Assembly (NCBI RefSeq): GCF_026914265.1 | Contig: NC_069124.1 | Location: forward strand, 10,506,522-10,570,521 | DNA length: 64,000 nt | From: Mya arenaria | Lineage: Eukaryota > Mollusca > Bivalvia > Myida > Myidae | Reading direction: 5' to 3' | In this document: positions 11,195-23,800 of the stretch, in pieces | Layout: the number at the start of each line of letters is the position of its first letter | Position numbering within the stretch: the first letter of the stretch is position 1 | Made by a program: the position numbers and the translations under genes | The notes under the pieces: generated by a model | The model's database searches: none | Told to the model about the DNA's origin: nothing | What the model saw: the letters and a program-made list of their open reading frames with translations, nothing else

Positions 11195-11714
11195 TGTAAC
11201 CGGGGGTATAAAATAACGCCTTTGTAGGTCTTGTATATATATATTTAAGATGTTGAAGATGAAGCCTGCAATATAAAAGATGATTCATCACCTTTTTGCA
11301 AATAACACAATAATTAATGTTAATTACACAATATATGCATATATATATAATGAATAAAAGTAAAACAATACACTCGATCTAATATGAAATAACAATCTAA
11401 CCTACCGGCAGCAAAATACTCTTTTGCAAGAATATTAAACACAAATAGTGGTCCGTTGGTTGCGGTGTTCAGTACAGGAATGAGTGACCGGGAAAGTTAG
11501 CACGGGTAAATCGATTAGTAAAAGCGCCCTCTATAAATCTATAAATAGGTAAATCACTCATACTGAACCAACTACTTTCATACGTCACAAACTTAAACAT
11601 TTACATACATGTAACATACATAACAAGACACTGACAGAACATTAACTACGGGCAGAACATGATCGCGCTTTATTAATAAATATAATGAATTTATGAAATG
11701 ATCAGGTTGTTACA
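11195..11714 (-). repeat. 5' LTR (element orientation) of the Ty3/gypsy element
   Basis: 520 bp, TGTAAC...GTTACA, reading as identical to the copy at 2685-3204. The target duplication CATA follows it at 11715-11718. Confidence 0.95.
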
Positions 11715-13617
11715 CATATACATTTTTGTACTGTAAATAAACATTTGCCGAATGTGAAACAAAAACTTGTATCCATGTTTAAATAACAGTTAAGATGTGT
11801 TGTCTTATACTAGTAAACTCAGTTCGAACATTTCTTCTTATTTAAAACCAATATTTGCAGAGAACCATACCGAAATTTTATTAAGAGTCAGGAAGAACAA
11901 AAAAAACGCAGTTGTGGTAATACCCCCAAGACCAAAGACTGCACTTTAAAGAACGTAAATTTTGTTTACAATGTGTTCTTTGTAAAATATATAACCCCAT
12001 TTAAAATACGGTGCGGTAATGTGTACGGGTTTTATCTGATAGTAATCGATTAAAACAGAAAAATAAAATGTACCTCCCTAACAATATTCAAAACGAGGTT
12101 GTAAACAACATGGCGTCGGTTTGTTGAAACTCCGAAAAGGTTTAGTGTTTTCATCGTATTTATTGAATAATTATTTCATTAAAAAGAAATATAATATTAA
12201 TTAATTGTGTATTGTTATTTTGATGAGTATAATGTAAAAAAAACATACCTGTTAGAGCTAAACTTTCACCCAGAAGTTCGATTTATTCTGTTTTATCTAA
12301 AGGCTACATTAGTCTAAAATAATAGACGTGTTATACGGGATTCTTCCCTAACGTCTAAACGGGAATGTGCAAAAAACGGGGGTGTTTTAAAAATATTGAA
12401 ATTGTTTAAAGGGAAGTATTTTATGGTTGAAATTGATCATAAAGAGTTATATTCATATTTTACCATGTAAGTGAAATGTTATTTTGCACTAAACAAGCAT
12501 TTTATGCATTAAAACAAGTTGTTTACCTTTCCATAAAACGAAAGCTGACTGACACAGACAACAATTATGCGAAGGGGAACAACTCGATACAATCGTAATA
12601 GCTCGGCCTCCTCCGACAAAGCTTCGAGATAGACCTCATTATACAATCGTAACAACTCGGCCATGGCCGAAATGTTCCGAGTGATTTAAAACTGTGCCCT
12701 AAAGCCTTGCAGGTGCCCTTCATGTATATATCGTTATGTTTTGACTGAATGAAATGAAAAAAAGCCGTCAAACTCATAATTATAAGTTGGATATTTATTT
12801 TTTTGTGTACGGAACTAATATAAAATAACATTATCTGGTAATATTTCTTGTTTTTATGATATTTTATAGACGCTATATGCTTTAACCCGGAATCCTGATC
12901 GGAACAACTACCCACTTTTGATACTAAACAATTTGTACGTGAAGGATTTGCCATATCAAAAATCTAAAAAAAATCCGTCAACGTACAATTATTTGGACTA
13001 AAGGCTACATATAACTCAGTAACTGTTTGTGGTTCGTAAATGTGCATTACTTTCCCCGCAGGACGGTTTTAGTGCTCAAAACAAGTGTAAAATCTTAAAC
13101 AAATAATGCATGTGGACAGTATTCATGATCCTCTTAGTTTAATTAATAAACATATTCTTAAACATGAAAATAAAATTCTCATTATCTGATTCGAAAGAAA
13201 TATTTATTTCATAAAAAATAGGACCAAAAACAGTTTGTTTATGGAAGAGTTTGTGTATTCTTAAAGAAATAAACATGTTCAAATTCTTTTATCTTTACTG
13301 TCTTTTTTTTAAAGCATTTTTGTTCATTTTTAGGAAAAAAATAAAAAATAAGAAATAATTATTTTCTTTTATTGGCATATTTTTAAATATAAAATGATTA
13401 ATTATACTTTGCAACATTTACTTTCTCTTTGGTGCATCCGGATTTACATATCTACTTTCACTTTGTCTCATCCGGGTGTGATGCAGTTAATTTTTACATT
13501 GAGTTTCATTGGACGAAATTTTGATTGGCTGTTCATTCGCGCTAATGAAATTTCTTGGGTAAATTGTTACGAGGTTTTTGTCATTCGATCATAGTTGTCG
13601 TGACAGTCAGTTGACTT
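11715..13617. other. Intergenic DNA with short direct repeats
   Basis: AT-rich sequence with no supported gene. At 12575-12665 the phrase 'tacaatcgtaa' followed by 'ctcggcc' occurs twice, pointing to a degraded repeat. A short ATGGCGTCGGTTTGTTGA frame near 12110 is too small to interpret. Confidence 0.4.
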
Positions 13618-14079
13618 TAGAATAATTTTCAGCTCCATCCTTTTCCTGGTACAACTATTTCTAGACTGACACAGCAAATTACGAGGTGCTTAGGTGGGGC
13701 TTCCTTTAGTTTTGTTTTGGTTCATGTTGACACTAATAATGTGGCCAAAGGAGACAGTGTATCTTTTATTGGTAGCGCATTTACGGATTTGGTTTGTGCT
13801 ATTCGTAAACAACACCCAAATATTCGTGTGATCATATCAGCAGTACTACCTCGGCCGGTGGATGATGCATCTACAAAGAGAGTTATTGTTAGTTTAAACT
13901 CAAATTTGGAAAAGACCATGGCTAAGGATTTGAACTTTTTATTTATTAAATCGTATAGACCCTTTTGTTATCAAGGGGAAATCAAACGTCATTTATATGC
14001 TCGTTTGGATGGGGGTTTACATTTGAATTCCGAAGGTACAAGGCATTTGAGAAAAAAATATTCTACGTGTGATTTCTAA
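13618..14079 (+). CDS. SGNH-hydrolase-like fragment, probably retroelement-derived
   Basis: The frame is open from about 13618 to a stop at 14077-14079, with an ATG at 13717. It reads FPGTTISRL, then VLVHVDTNNV, then ISAVLPRPVD and finally LDGGLHLNSEGTRHL. These match the order of the middle and last blocks of SGNH/GDSL hydrolases: the TNN block (family form VHVGTNN), SAVLPRP, and the C-terminal Asp/His block. The family's N-terminal GDS block is not present in this piece. Such solitary SGNH domains are common in invertebrate genomes inside retroelement proteins. A possible acceptor (TTTTCAG) precedes the frame, so a 3' exon of a host gene cannot be excluded. No partner frame was found nearby. 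Confidence 0.5.
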
Positions 14080-14836
14080 CTTGTGAAAAAAGGGGAGTAA
14101 TGAAAGAGGGATTTGTGGTCATGGTCTTTCTGGGATTTAATGTTTATTATTTAAATTATTATCATTTTTATTTCTGTAAAACTTTAATTGAAATTCACTT
14201 GGTATTTCATTATTGATTTGTAAAGTAAAATGAAGATTATAATTGATATTTTTGGATTACAGGGGTTTTCAGTTTATATAAAGTAATTATAGTTTATTAG
14301 CATGATAAATTCTGCATGTTGCATGTGTATTTGTTGATGTCAATATGTTTGTTACCTTTGTGTTACGAAGATTTATCTTGTCTGTTGTTTTGCTTTGTGT
14401 GTTGCTTTCAGTGGGCTTGGGTTGGCGAATTTATACATTATGTGTTAAGTTATTTCTTTGAAATGAGAATTATTTGTATCCCAAATTATGTCACGACGGA
14501 ATAAGCTATATAAACTTGACTATCATTTGGTGTTGTTCTTATTCTTCCTAAGTAAGGGTTTTTTCTTTAATAATAAGCTATATAAAGAACTGAGGATAAT
14601 TATGGACAATGGTATCAGTCAATATGTTCATTCAGTCACCGAAGTTATGATATCACCAGATTTTTCATCTCTGAATACACACTGTGGCACACATTATAAG
14701 AACAATGTCAAGAAAGGTTCAAATCTTAACAATCTGATAAGAAAGCTGAATTGACAATGACCTATTTTTCATTGCAATTAATGGTTTTAGAGCAGTTTTA
14801 ATTTGCAATTATCAATTTTGATATTCAAGATCAGTG
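14080..14836. other. Intergenic and ZSWIM2 5' flank
   Basis: T-rich sequence without a supported gene. It should contain the ZSWIM2 promoter and any 5' untranslated exon. I see no clear TATA box or CpG-rich block. Open frames at 14316-14504 and 14488-14754 look like chance. Confidence 0.4.
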
Positions 14837-17800
14837 ATGGCTAGAAGTGTTCCTTGGCAGCGTCAGTGTAGCGACGGGGTGTTCTGGAGGCAAACCCAGG
14901 CTCAGAATGCCACCATATACATTCTAAGAGAGACAGGACCAACTGGTTTCCTCCTGAAGGAAGAAGGCGAGACAAAACCATGCAAGGTAAACAGTAAATT
15001 AATACATAGATGTTGGACTTGGCATAGTTATTTTTAAACTACTGTGTTCTGTGTAATTTAGGATAACAAATATTGTGTAAATGGCATTATGCATTCTATA
15101 ACTATTTCATTCTTGAAATTTGTCAGGATTGAAAACATGCATTTTTTTCCTGTGTACAATCAGTACGATGTATTGCACTATGAATTGAATACATGTGGTT
15201 TGTGTTTGTACTGCTCATACTGAAAAACAACATAAACATTGAAACTTTAACATTACTTTTATTTTGTCACAGGCTATTTTAATAGTAAAATGTTTCATAT
15301 CTGCATATTTATCTCCAGGCATTTCTTGGAGACCCCCACAGCTGTACTTGCTCCCAGTTCATGAAGGACCGAGATTTGTGTAAACACATCTGCTGGCTGC
15401 TGCTGAAGAAGTTCAGAGTTCCACAAACCAATCCTAGTAAGTATTCTTATTATACGTAATGACTATGATCAAGATAATAAGTCTTAAATTGCATATTATT
15501 ATTGCATTTGCATTTACATAAATACATATTAGAATATATCAAAATATTATAACATGTGTTGTAAAGTGTATTTTACACCTTGGCTTCATTCAGTAAAGTA
15601 TTCTGGTGATTGTAAAAGTGTACTGGCACAGATAATTACTAACAGGCATGTACATAGGCTATAGGCTAAATGCAGAAATTAATTAAAACACCACATATCA
15701 ATTTCTTGCCTTTGCATCATAAAACACTGTTTTACTTTAGTTTTATATGAATTACGCAAATTTAAGTTTCCTGATCTAAACAAGCGAAAAGTCTGTTTTA
15801 CATTTCATTACACTATACTTGCTCAATGTAAAGATTGAGCCAGTGTCATAAGGATATATGTAATTCATATTTCCCTCAGTGTCCTGGCAGAAGGGCTTGG
15901 TTGAGCGAGAGATCAACGAACTCTTGCGGGGCCTCGTACAACAGATGAGGAAGAAGGTACCGACTGCCGTCACGCGCTGGCGTCGCCCCATGTCCGCCAA
16001 CAGTGATGCAAGGGAGGTCATCCCACAAAGGGAGATTGCTGAAGATGATGTGTGTCCTATATGTCAGGATGAACTTCTGGCTAAAAGGCTTCCTGTGACA
16101 TATTGCAAGTATGTTATATTGATGTCCATTAAAAAGACTTTTTGAAATTAGCTACAAGACAAACTCATGCAAATGGTTTTCATACATTTCAAACATACTG
16201 AAAATGATAACTTGAATAATACATGTACCAAAAACACATTACTGAAGGGGAAAAACTGTTTATACATAAAGTTTTAGAATTTTCATTGTAACATAGTTCT
16301 ATGCTGCTATGTTTGTAATTCATTTACATGCTGTCAAAAATAAATAATTACTGGATTATTCATAGACATTCCTGCCTCATGAGGTGACCTGAATGGTACC
16401 CGTTGTGTTTTAAGAAATATGTAAGGAAAGCTCCTTTCTAGTGGCAAGTTAAATGCAAAACTGCTTGCTTACAACCAATGATGAGCATGCAGGCAATACC
16501 ATAGCAAAAGAGCTGTCATATAACAAACAATTAGCACGTTATCATATATTTCAGGTTTGGATGTGGAAACAGTATACACATCAAGTGTATGAAGGTCTGG
16601 GCAGAGCACCAAAAGTCTCAAGGGGAGACAACTGTAAAATGCCCCTTCTGTCGAGAGGATTTTGGCCCCTTTGAGATGCTCAAGTATGAGAATCGTAACG
16701 CGGAGGGGGTACAGCATGGAGGGCGTATGGATCGACATCTCGGTACCACCTGTCAGAGTTGTAGGCAGTCACCTATAGAGGGGAAATGCTACAGGTATGG
16801 GCTGTTTTAAAACAGATGTTCCGTAAAAAGGGTTATGTAAATGTGTTGAAGAAAACTCCAGTTCTATTGGAAGTTAAAAAAGATATATAAATAGATTCAC
16901 CCTTTTACTTCATTGTTACATTATAATCAAAGTACCAACAAACTTATATGTACTTTCAAAACATTTGTATGCATGTTTTAACGGTATGAAAACAAATAAT
17001 ATTACAGGTGTTCATCTTGTGCTGATTTCCACCTCTGTCAGTCATGTTTCAACACTCCAATACACACGCAACATGCCTTCCAGTACAGACATGTGAGTAG
17101 AAACAAATCATGTCTTTCTGTACAGATATGTAAGTAGAAACATAGCATGTCTTCCAGTACAGACATGTAAGTAGAAACATAGCATGTCTTCCAGTACAGG
17201 CATGTGAGTAGAGACATAGCATGCCTTCCAGTACAGACATGTGAGTAGAAACATAGCATGTCTTCCAGTACAGGCATGTGAGTAGAGACATAGCATGTCT
17301 TCCAATACAGACATGTAAGTAGAAACATAGCATGCCTTCAAGTACAGACATGTAAGTAAAAACATAGCATGCCTTCCAGTACAGAAATGTAAGTAGAAAC
17401 ATAGCATGCCTTCCAGTACAGACATGTGACTAGAAACATAGCATGTCTTCCAGTACAGGCATGTGAGTAGAGACATAGCATGTCTTCCAATACAGACATG
17501 TAAGTAGAAACATAGCATGCCTTCAAGTACAGACATGTAAATAGAAACATAGCATGCCTTCAAGTACAGACATGTAAGTAGAAACATAGCATGCCTTCCA
17601 GTACAGACATGTGACTAGAAACATAGCATGCCTTCCAGTACAGACATGAAAGTAGGAACATAGCATGTCTTCCAGTACAGACTTGTGAGTAGAAACATAG
17701 CATGCCTTCCCGTACAGACATTTGACTAGAAACATAGCATATTTGTTGAAAATAAAGAATCTTATTAAAATTAATCTGAACATTTCTATGACTGTGCTGT

Positions 17801-20800
17801 GTTACCACATGTGGGAATTAATAACTGAACTGATGAACTTTGGAAACCAACAGAAAATAATAAACAATTTCCTACTTTCCATCTATTGTTCAGAAACGTA
17901 ATCAGCAATGGCGGGCAGCGGGTCGGGCATATGGCGCTGTTTTACCACAAGCTGTTGTTGATGACCTCGTTAACAGGGAGATCACAGAAAACGACTATGA
18001 TCTCCTAACACAGCTTGATGGGTGAGCTTTTTTGGTTGTAAATTATGTCCAATCATTCTTCACTAAGACAAGATAATATAGTCTGTCTATTCTAATCATA
18101 TTGATTATTTACTTGAAAAGAAATTATTGACATCAGTGCAAGTAAGAAAAAAGTTAGGTATAGAATTAGGATTTTCTTAAAGAGAAGGTATTGGGGTAAT
18201 ATGCTTTTTGTTGAGTTATAGAAATGTCAAACATGTTACACATATAACATACATTAGTTGAACATTTGTCAAAGACTGCAAACCTATTATTTTAACCAGA
18301 AGATTACCCTTAAAATTTTGACTAGTATCTGACTGCTTTTTGTTTGACCAGTAGATGATCCCTATTGGTTTGAACAGTGGATGGCCTTATTGATTTGACC
18401 AGTAGATGACGCCTGTTTTGAAGTCTAAGGTCATCTAATTGATCCTTAGTCCACGATAGTGTTTGCAAACCTGTTTGTAGTGATATTCCAAAAGGTAGCA
18501 TAAGGGTTTTCCCTGGGGAATGGTGGGAGAATTGGCAGTCTAATATCTTCTGGGTAACAATGTAACCATGTATCATGCATTATTCATTCATTGTAACTTA
18601 AATTATTCCAGCTCTGCAGCCCCAGTTGGCAGTGATATCCCAGAAGAGGTGGTGCAGGGGTTTCCCCTGGAGAGAGTACGTCAAACTGGGCCTCAAAACC
18701 TTCTACAGCCTGGGGTTCAATGTCGAATATGTCTCCATGCTTACCAGGTTGGCCAGTATGTACGCAAACTGCCCAGATGTAAACATAGGGTGAGACTAAG
18801 TGCTATATTTGTCACTGTGATAATATCAAGTCATGTTTATTCTAGACATAGAAAGGTCATCGGCAATGATTAGTATAAAATCGGTTAAGTTTTCGGTTAA
18901 GTCAATTTATCGCAAAATGTATATTGATTGGTCAATATTATCCAATAATAACTATTAACCAATCAAATCATTTTAATGAGTCAACTAGCAAGGGTAAACC
19001 TGTGGAGAACTTAACAAAGTTTTATACAATTCACTGCTGTTCTGTTATTGTTATTTATGCAAACTGATCAACAAAGGGAAAATATAAATATCTGTACATA
19101 GTTATCATATAATTTTCCAAATTTGTTTTGCAATTGATTTCTTATTCAAAATCAAAGACTTTTGGAGTAAACCTTAAAAATTTTACATAATCAGCCTAAA
19201 TACTCAATTTCATAAAAGAAGTATACATACAGTACATAAACTAGTTTTAAGAATGTAAGTCGGACCAAATTTTAACTATCAATGATCGGAGATTTAAAAC
19301 ATTAAATTAATAATCAAATATTCCGAAACATGTAAAAACATTTGCATAATGGCTTCATTGTTATTTAACTGTATGTATTTATTATCTCAGCCTGTTATGT
19401 TAAGCAGTAATTTTCATTTATCTTACCTTGATGAAGTTAATTCGATTACAAATTGAAGTATCTTAAAGATAGTATTAATTTTGCTTAGAACTTACCTGTA
19501 TTGGAAAAACAAAAATTGGACCAAAATGGTCTCAAAATTGCAAAACATCTGCTCTTGGGATATAGTTTCTGTTTACATTAAAATCTCTATCAACCCCTGC
19601 CAATGTTTTACCTTTTTATCGATTTTTTTTATTTTAATAGATATTAGTTACAATCGATTATTGGAACAACAATAACATAACAGACCCTGTATTATGGCAA
19701 ATGTTTGTATTGCAGTTTCACAAGGACTGTATAGACAACTGGCTCCTCCACTCCAGACCCACATGTCCTATAGACGGTCAGGTGGTGTGGGACAGGTTTG
19801 CTGCCCAGCTTGACGACACTAACAACACCAATAGAAAGTGGGTAACAGTGAAAAATGATATCATAAGTTATGTCTTGTTTTGTAAGAAAAGGGGAATAGG
19901 CTGAGTGTCATAGTTCAGTGTGTGTATACCACGTGATAAATTGCGTCATAAATGCTACGTCGATGGGCAATATTTGACTTCGAATGAATACTTTAAACAA
20001 AGATAACTTCACTATTTCTTTACCATTTTGAATGAAACATAGCGCAGTCTACGCCGCTTACGGAGCCCCGCCCTGCGGTTTTTTACCACTGTTTGATTCA
20101 GAGTTTAGTTTCTTAAAACACTTTGACAAACCTTATCACAATACGGCCGTCTGACGGAGCACTGTCAAAACAATATTTTGGAAACAGATTTGTCGAAGTG
20201 TTTGATGAAACTAATCACCTTATCAAACTTAAAAAAAAAACGAAGGCGGGCTCTTTAAGCAGCATAGACTGCCCTTTGTTTTATTTAAAATGGTGTAGTA
20301 AAAGAAAAGTAATCTTTGATTTAAGTCTTCATTTTAAGCAAAATGTTGCCTTCTGACGTAGCATATAAGACGTAATTTATCACGTGGTATACACACACTG
20401 TAGTTGTCACCAGTAAGTAATATTATTTGCAAGCTGTACATGTACTTTCTTTATGAATTCTTTATAATACAAACAGTATCATTCTCTAAACATAACAAAT
20501 GATAATTTGATTCCTGTTGGAGTAGATTTCTTCTGAGGCCAAAAAAAATAAATTGTTTGTTTAGGGTAACCTTCCCAAAATTTCTAGGTAGGGTAGGTAG
20601 GGATTTTTTTTGATTTTTTTTTCAAAATCTGTCGTAAGTTCAGAGTGTTTTCTTGCACATGGCAGTCTTTCCTACATTACTCTCATTGCCTGACTTTGTT
20701 TTATCATATAAACAACAATTCTGATTAAAATCTGCATTTATCCGCCCTTCGTAACTCTCTATTCGCTAACAAATATTTTTTTTGCTCAGAAACGGAAAAA

Positions 20801-23800
20801 AATAGTTAGGGTCGGCGCATTTTTATAGGTATGGTCGGGTTACCCGAAACAGACATTTTTTTTTTTTAGGCCTGATTTGTTTCTAATAATTTTGAAAGAG
20901 AAGATTATATCTTTTCTAAAAAGGTATGTCCTCATTCATTGCATTTTATGATCATGATGAATGAATAATGGAACTTTTATGTTTATACTTCCTCAGAATC
21001 CTCAAAACTTTATTCCCTTTTACGCTACTTAAGTACTCAAAGAAAAATAGGGTATAGTTAGTGTACTGGGGGTATCCGGAGATGGTGTTTTTACCATTTA
21101 ATTCACTTTTAGACCACAAAAACGAAGTTCCCAAGGTGACGTCCAGACAACCAACACACTAAACCTCGAGATTCCAGGCCTTGGAATTTCCCTCCAAAAC
21201 CAGGCCTCAGGGTCCCAGCCTCATCATAGAGGACATGTTCAGGTCCCTAGGGTCAAGCCAGGGGACAGGAGGGGTCGGGATAGGTCAGACAGGGAGGCAG
21301 AAAGGGTCCTCAACTCCATACAGAATAACTTTTCACTAAATGGGATCGCTGTTGGTGCAGAGAGGTATTGACACACAAAACCACTATTTAGAAGCATTAT
21401 GTTATTTACCAATCATACTGAAAATTATATTTGAGATGTTAATCATAACTACCCAAAATGCTACTGTATTGGGTCACCAGATAGGATCACTGCTTTTAAC
21501 CTCCACTAAACAGTAAACTACACAGAATGGAGAGCCAATAGAAAATGTTAGTTCTTAATTGTTTATAATATTGACTCTGTCCAAATCCATGTTTCAATAT
21601 TTAAACAGTGATCCAGACATGGGACCAACTACATCAATGGTTCATCAGAGAGGTAGGCTGCTTCATCGACCTCCAGTGAACCACGTAGAGGGGAGAAACG
21701 GTTCTCAGTCTCCAGTTGCAGTTATTTCTTCACGTATAGGTAAACATTTAACTTTCAGAATACCAGTTAAAGTTTTTGATGAACATTTTATTTGTTACAT
21801 TGTACTAAATAAATCTCCTCTAATATAGATTTTTTCCAATATTGCTTGATCTTTTAACAACATGTGTATATATTGATTTTCATTTTTTCAACAACATTGC
21901 TAGTGTAATAAAAGTGTAATAAAAGAGGCCATGCAAAGCATCATTGAAGATACTGGATCGTTTATGCCCTTGAATGTAGAAAAATAAATTATGACTCACT
22001 TGATCACAATGACAAAATTTGAACAAGGATTATAGCTTTTAGCATGTCTGTGTTTGGAGAAAAAAAGAGAGGAAATTTGATAGCACTGGAGCCATTGTTG
22101 GCGCCATCATTTTTGGCATGCAAAGTTTTTAACTTTCACCTTGACTCAAACCATTCAAGACTTTCTAATGTTACTTAGTACACATGTTTCCAGAGACAAT
22201 ACACACATAAGAAATGTCCTTAATTTTATTTTATAGTTTTCCTTGTTTGACCAATAATAAAATAAGAGTGTTGGTGTTTTAGAATATTTCTACTTTTTTT
22301 GCAAGGATGAATTAAAATGTTAACTTTTCATTTATAGGTCAAGAGAATGTAGACCCCCTTGACCAAGTTGTGGAAGCAAACCAAGAAATTGGTCATCATG
22401 GAAACAATCATTCCTTCAATCACCATGGTAACCCTCTTATTCCAAACTTCCGTGCACAAAATCCTGGATCCGTGTTTGGTCAGCAGGTAACAAGACAGCA
22501 TGATGCTACTGCAAGCCTCCTCAACAATGCAGAACGCCTAGAATCATACACAGAAATGCCAAACATCTTTCATGATGGAACTGAAAATCACTATCAGTCA
22601 CAGGACGAAATGTCACATGTTCAGGGTGAAAGTTCAAGGTCACATCCAAGCAGAATTGTTGGGGATGTGCCACCGGAGAACAGATTGTTTTCATCTACTA
22701 ATACTGGTGAACATGGTTCCAGTTCCCATGTCATGTTTGAACCCAATGGGTCTCTCAGGGGAGGTAATTCAAGAGTGAATGGTGTTCAAGGGAGGCAACT
22801 TGCAGGAAGTAGTAGTGCTCCCTCTTCTGTCAATGGAGGTACTTTAATCTTTTGTCTTTAGTATTGCGTATTTAATGCTAAACATTGAAAAATTTCAGAG
22901 TTCTTTTTTTTCTTTAATAGTTTATCAATTTGAAAATATTTAAATTATGCTTGCTGTCACATTATCAAAGTCACTATTTCTTTTGTTAATGTAATTTGAC
23001 TCATTAGTATAATTATGTCTCCCCCTCTCTGGGGGAGACATATTGTTTTTGCCCTGTCCGGTAGTCCGTCAGTCCGTCCGTACGTCACACTTCGTTTCCG
23101 ATCGATAACTGGAAAACCGCATGACCTAGGATCACCAAACTTGGTAGGGAGGTTGGTCGTGAGGTGTAGAGGATCCCTATTGTTTTTGGGGTCACAAGGT
23201 CAAAGGTCAAGGTCGCGGCGACCCCCAATATAAAAAACATTTCTGCTCAAAATCTTGAGAACGGTTTGACCTAGGTTCACCAAACTTGGTAGGGAGGTTG
23301 GTCATGAGGTGTAGAAGATCCCTATTGTTTTTGGGGTCACTAGATCAAAGGTCAAGGTCGCGGCGACCCCCAATGTAAAAAACATTTCCGCTCAATATCT
23401 TGAGAATGGTTTGACCTAGGTTCACCAAACTTGGTAGGGAGGTTGATCATGAGGTTTAGAAAACTCCTATATTTTGGGGGGTCACAAGGTCAAAGGTCAA
23501 CGTCGCTGTGACCTCTAATGTAAAAAAATATTTCCGTGCAATATCAGGAGAATGCTTTGATCTAGTTTCTTTTACCTTTTCTTCTATATTATAAGAAAAA
23601 ATAAACATGTTTGGTGTATTTTTTGCCTTATTTTTAACTCATTTAGCCTCACTTTTGTTGTCTGTGACATTTTGTTTCTGTAACAATTTTTTTTTTTTCT
23701 AATTTTAACATAATTATTCATTTTTCATATGCTTTGTTACTTTTGCTATCCTCACTAATATTTTGTTGTTTTTCGCTTTTCTTTTCCTTACCCCTGCATG

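Larger units (their letters stand above)
2685..11714 (-). mobile_element. Ty3/gypsy LTR retrotransposon, looks whole
   Basis: Two 520-bp direct repeats (2685-3204 and 11195-11714) bound a gag-like frame and a long pol frame on the minus strand. The flanks show a four-base target duplication, CATA (2681-2684 and 11715-11718). Pol domain order is protease, reverse transcriptase, RNase H, integrase, which places it in Ty3/gypsy (Metaviridae); I do not assign a clade. No envelope frame was seen. The LTRs read as identical base for base, so the insertion is very recent on the scale of sequence divergence. The element sits immediately beside the right end of the foldback element at 1460-2670. Confidence 0.95.

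Noticed and set aside
12565-12954. 129-codon frame on the minus strand
   Set aside because: Crosses short direct repeats with 'ctcggcc' and has low-complexity composition; no recognisable domain.
17038-17808. Six overlapping minus-strand frames encoding repeats like MFLLTCLYWK
   Set aside because: They are the antisense of the 37-bp splice-donor minisatellite. The same phrase appears in three frames and no gene structure supports it.
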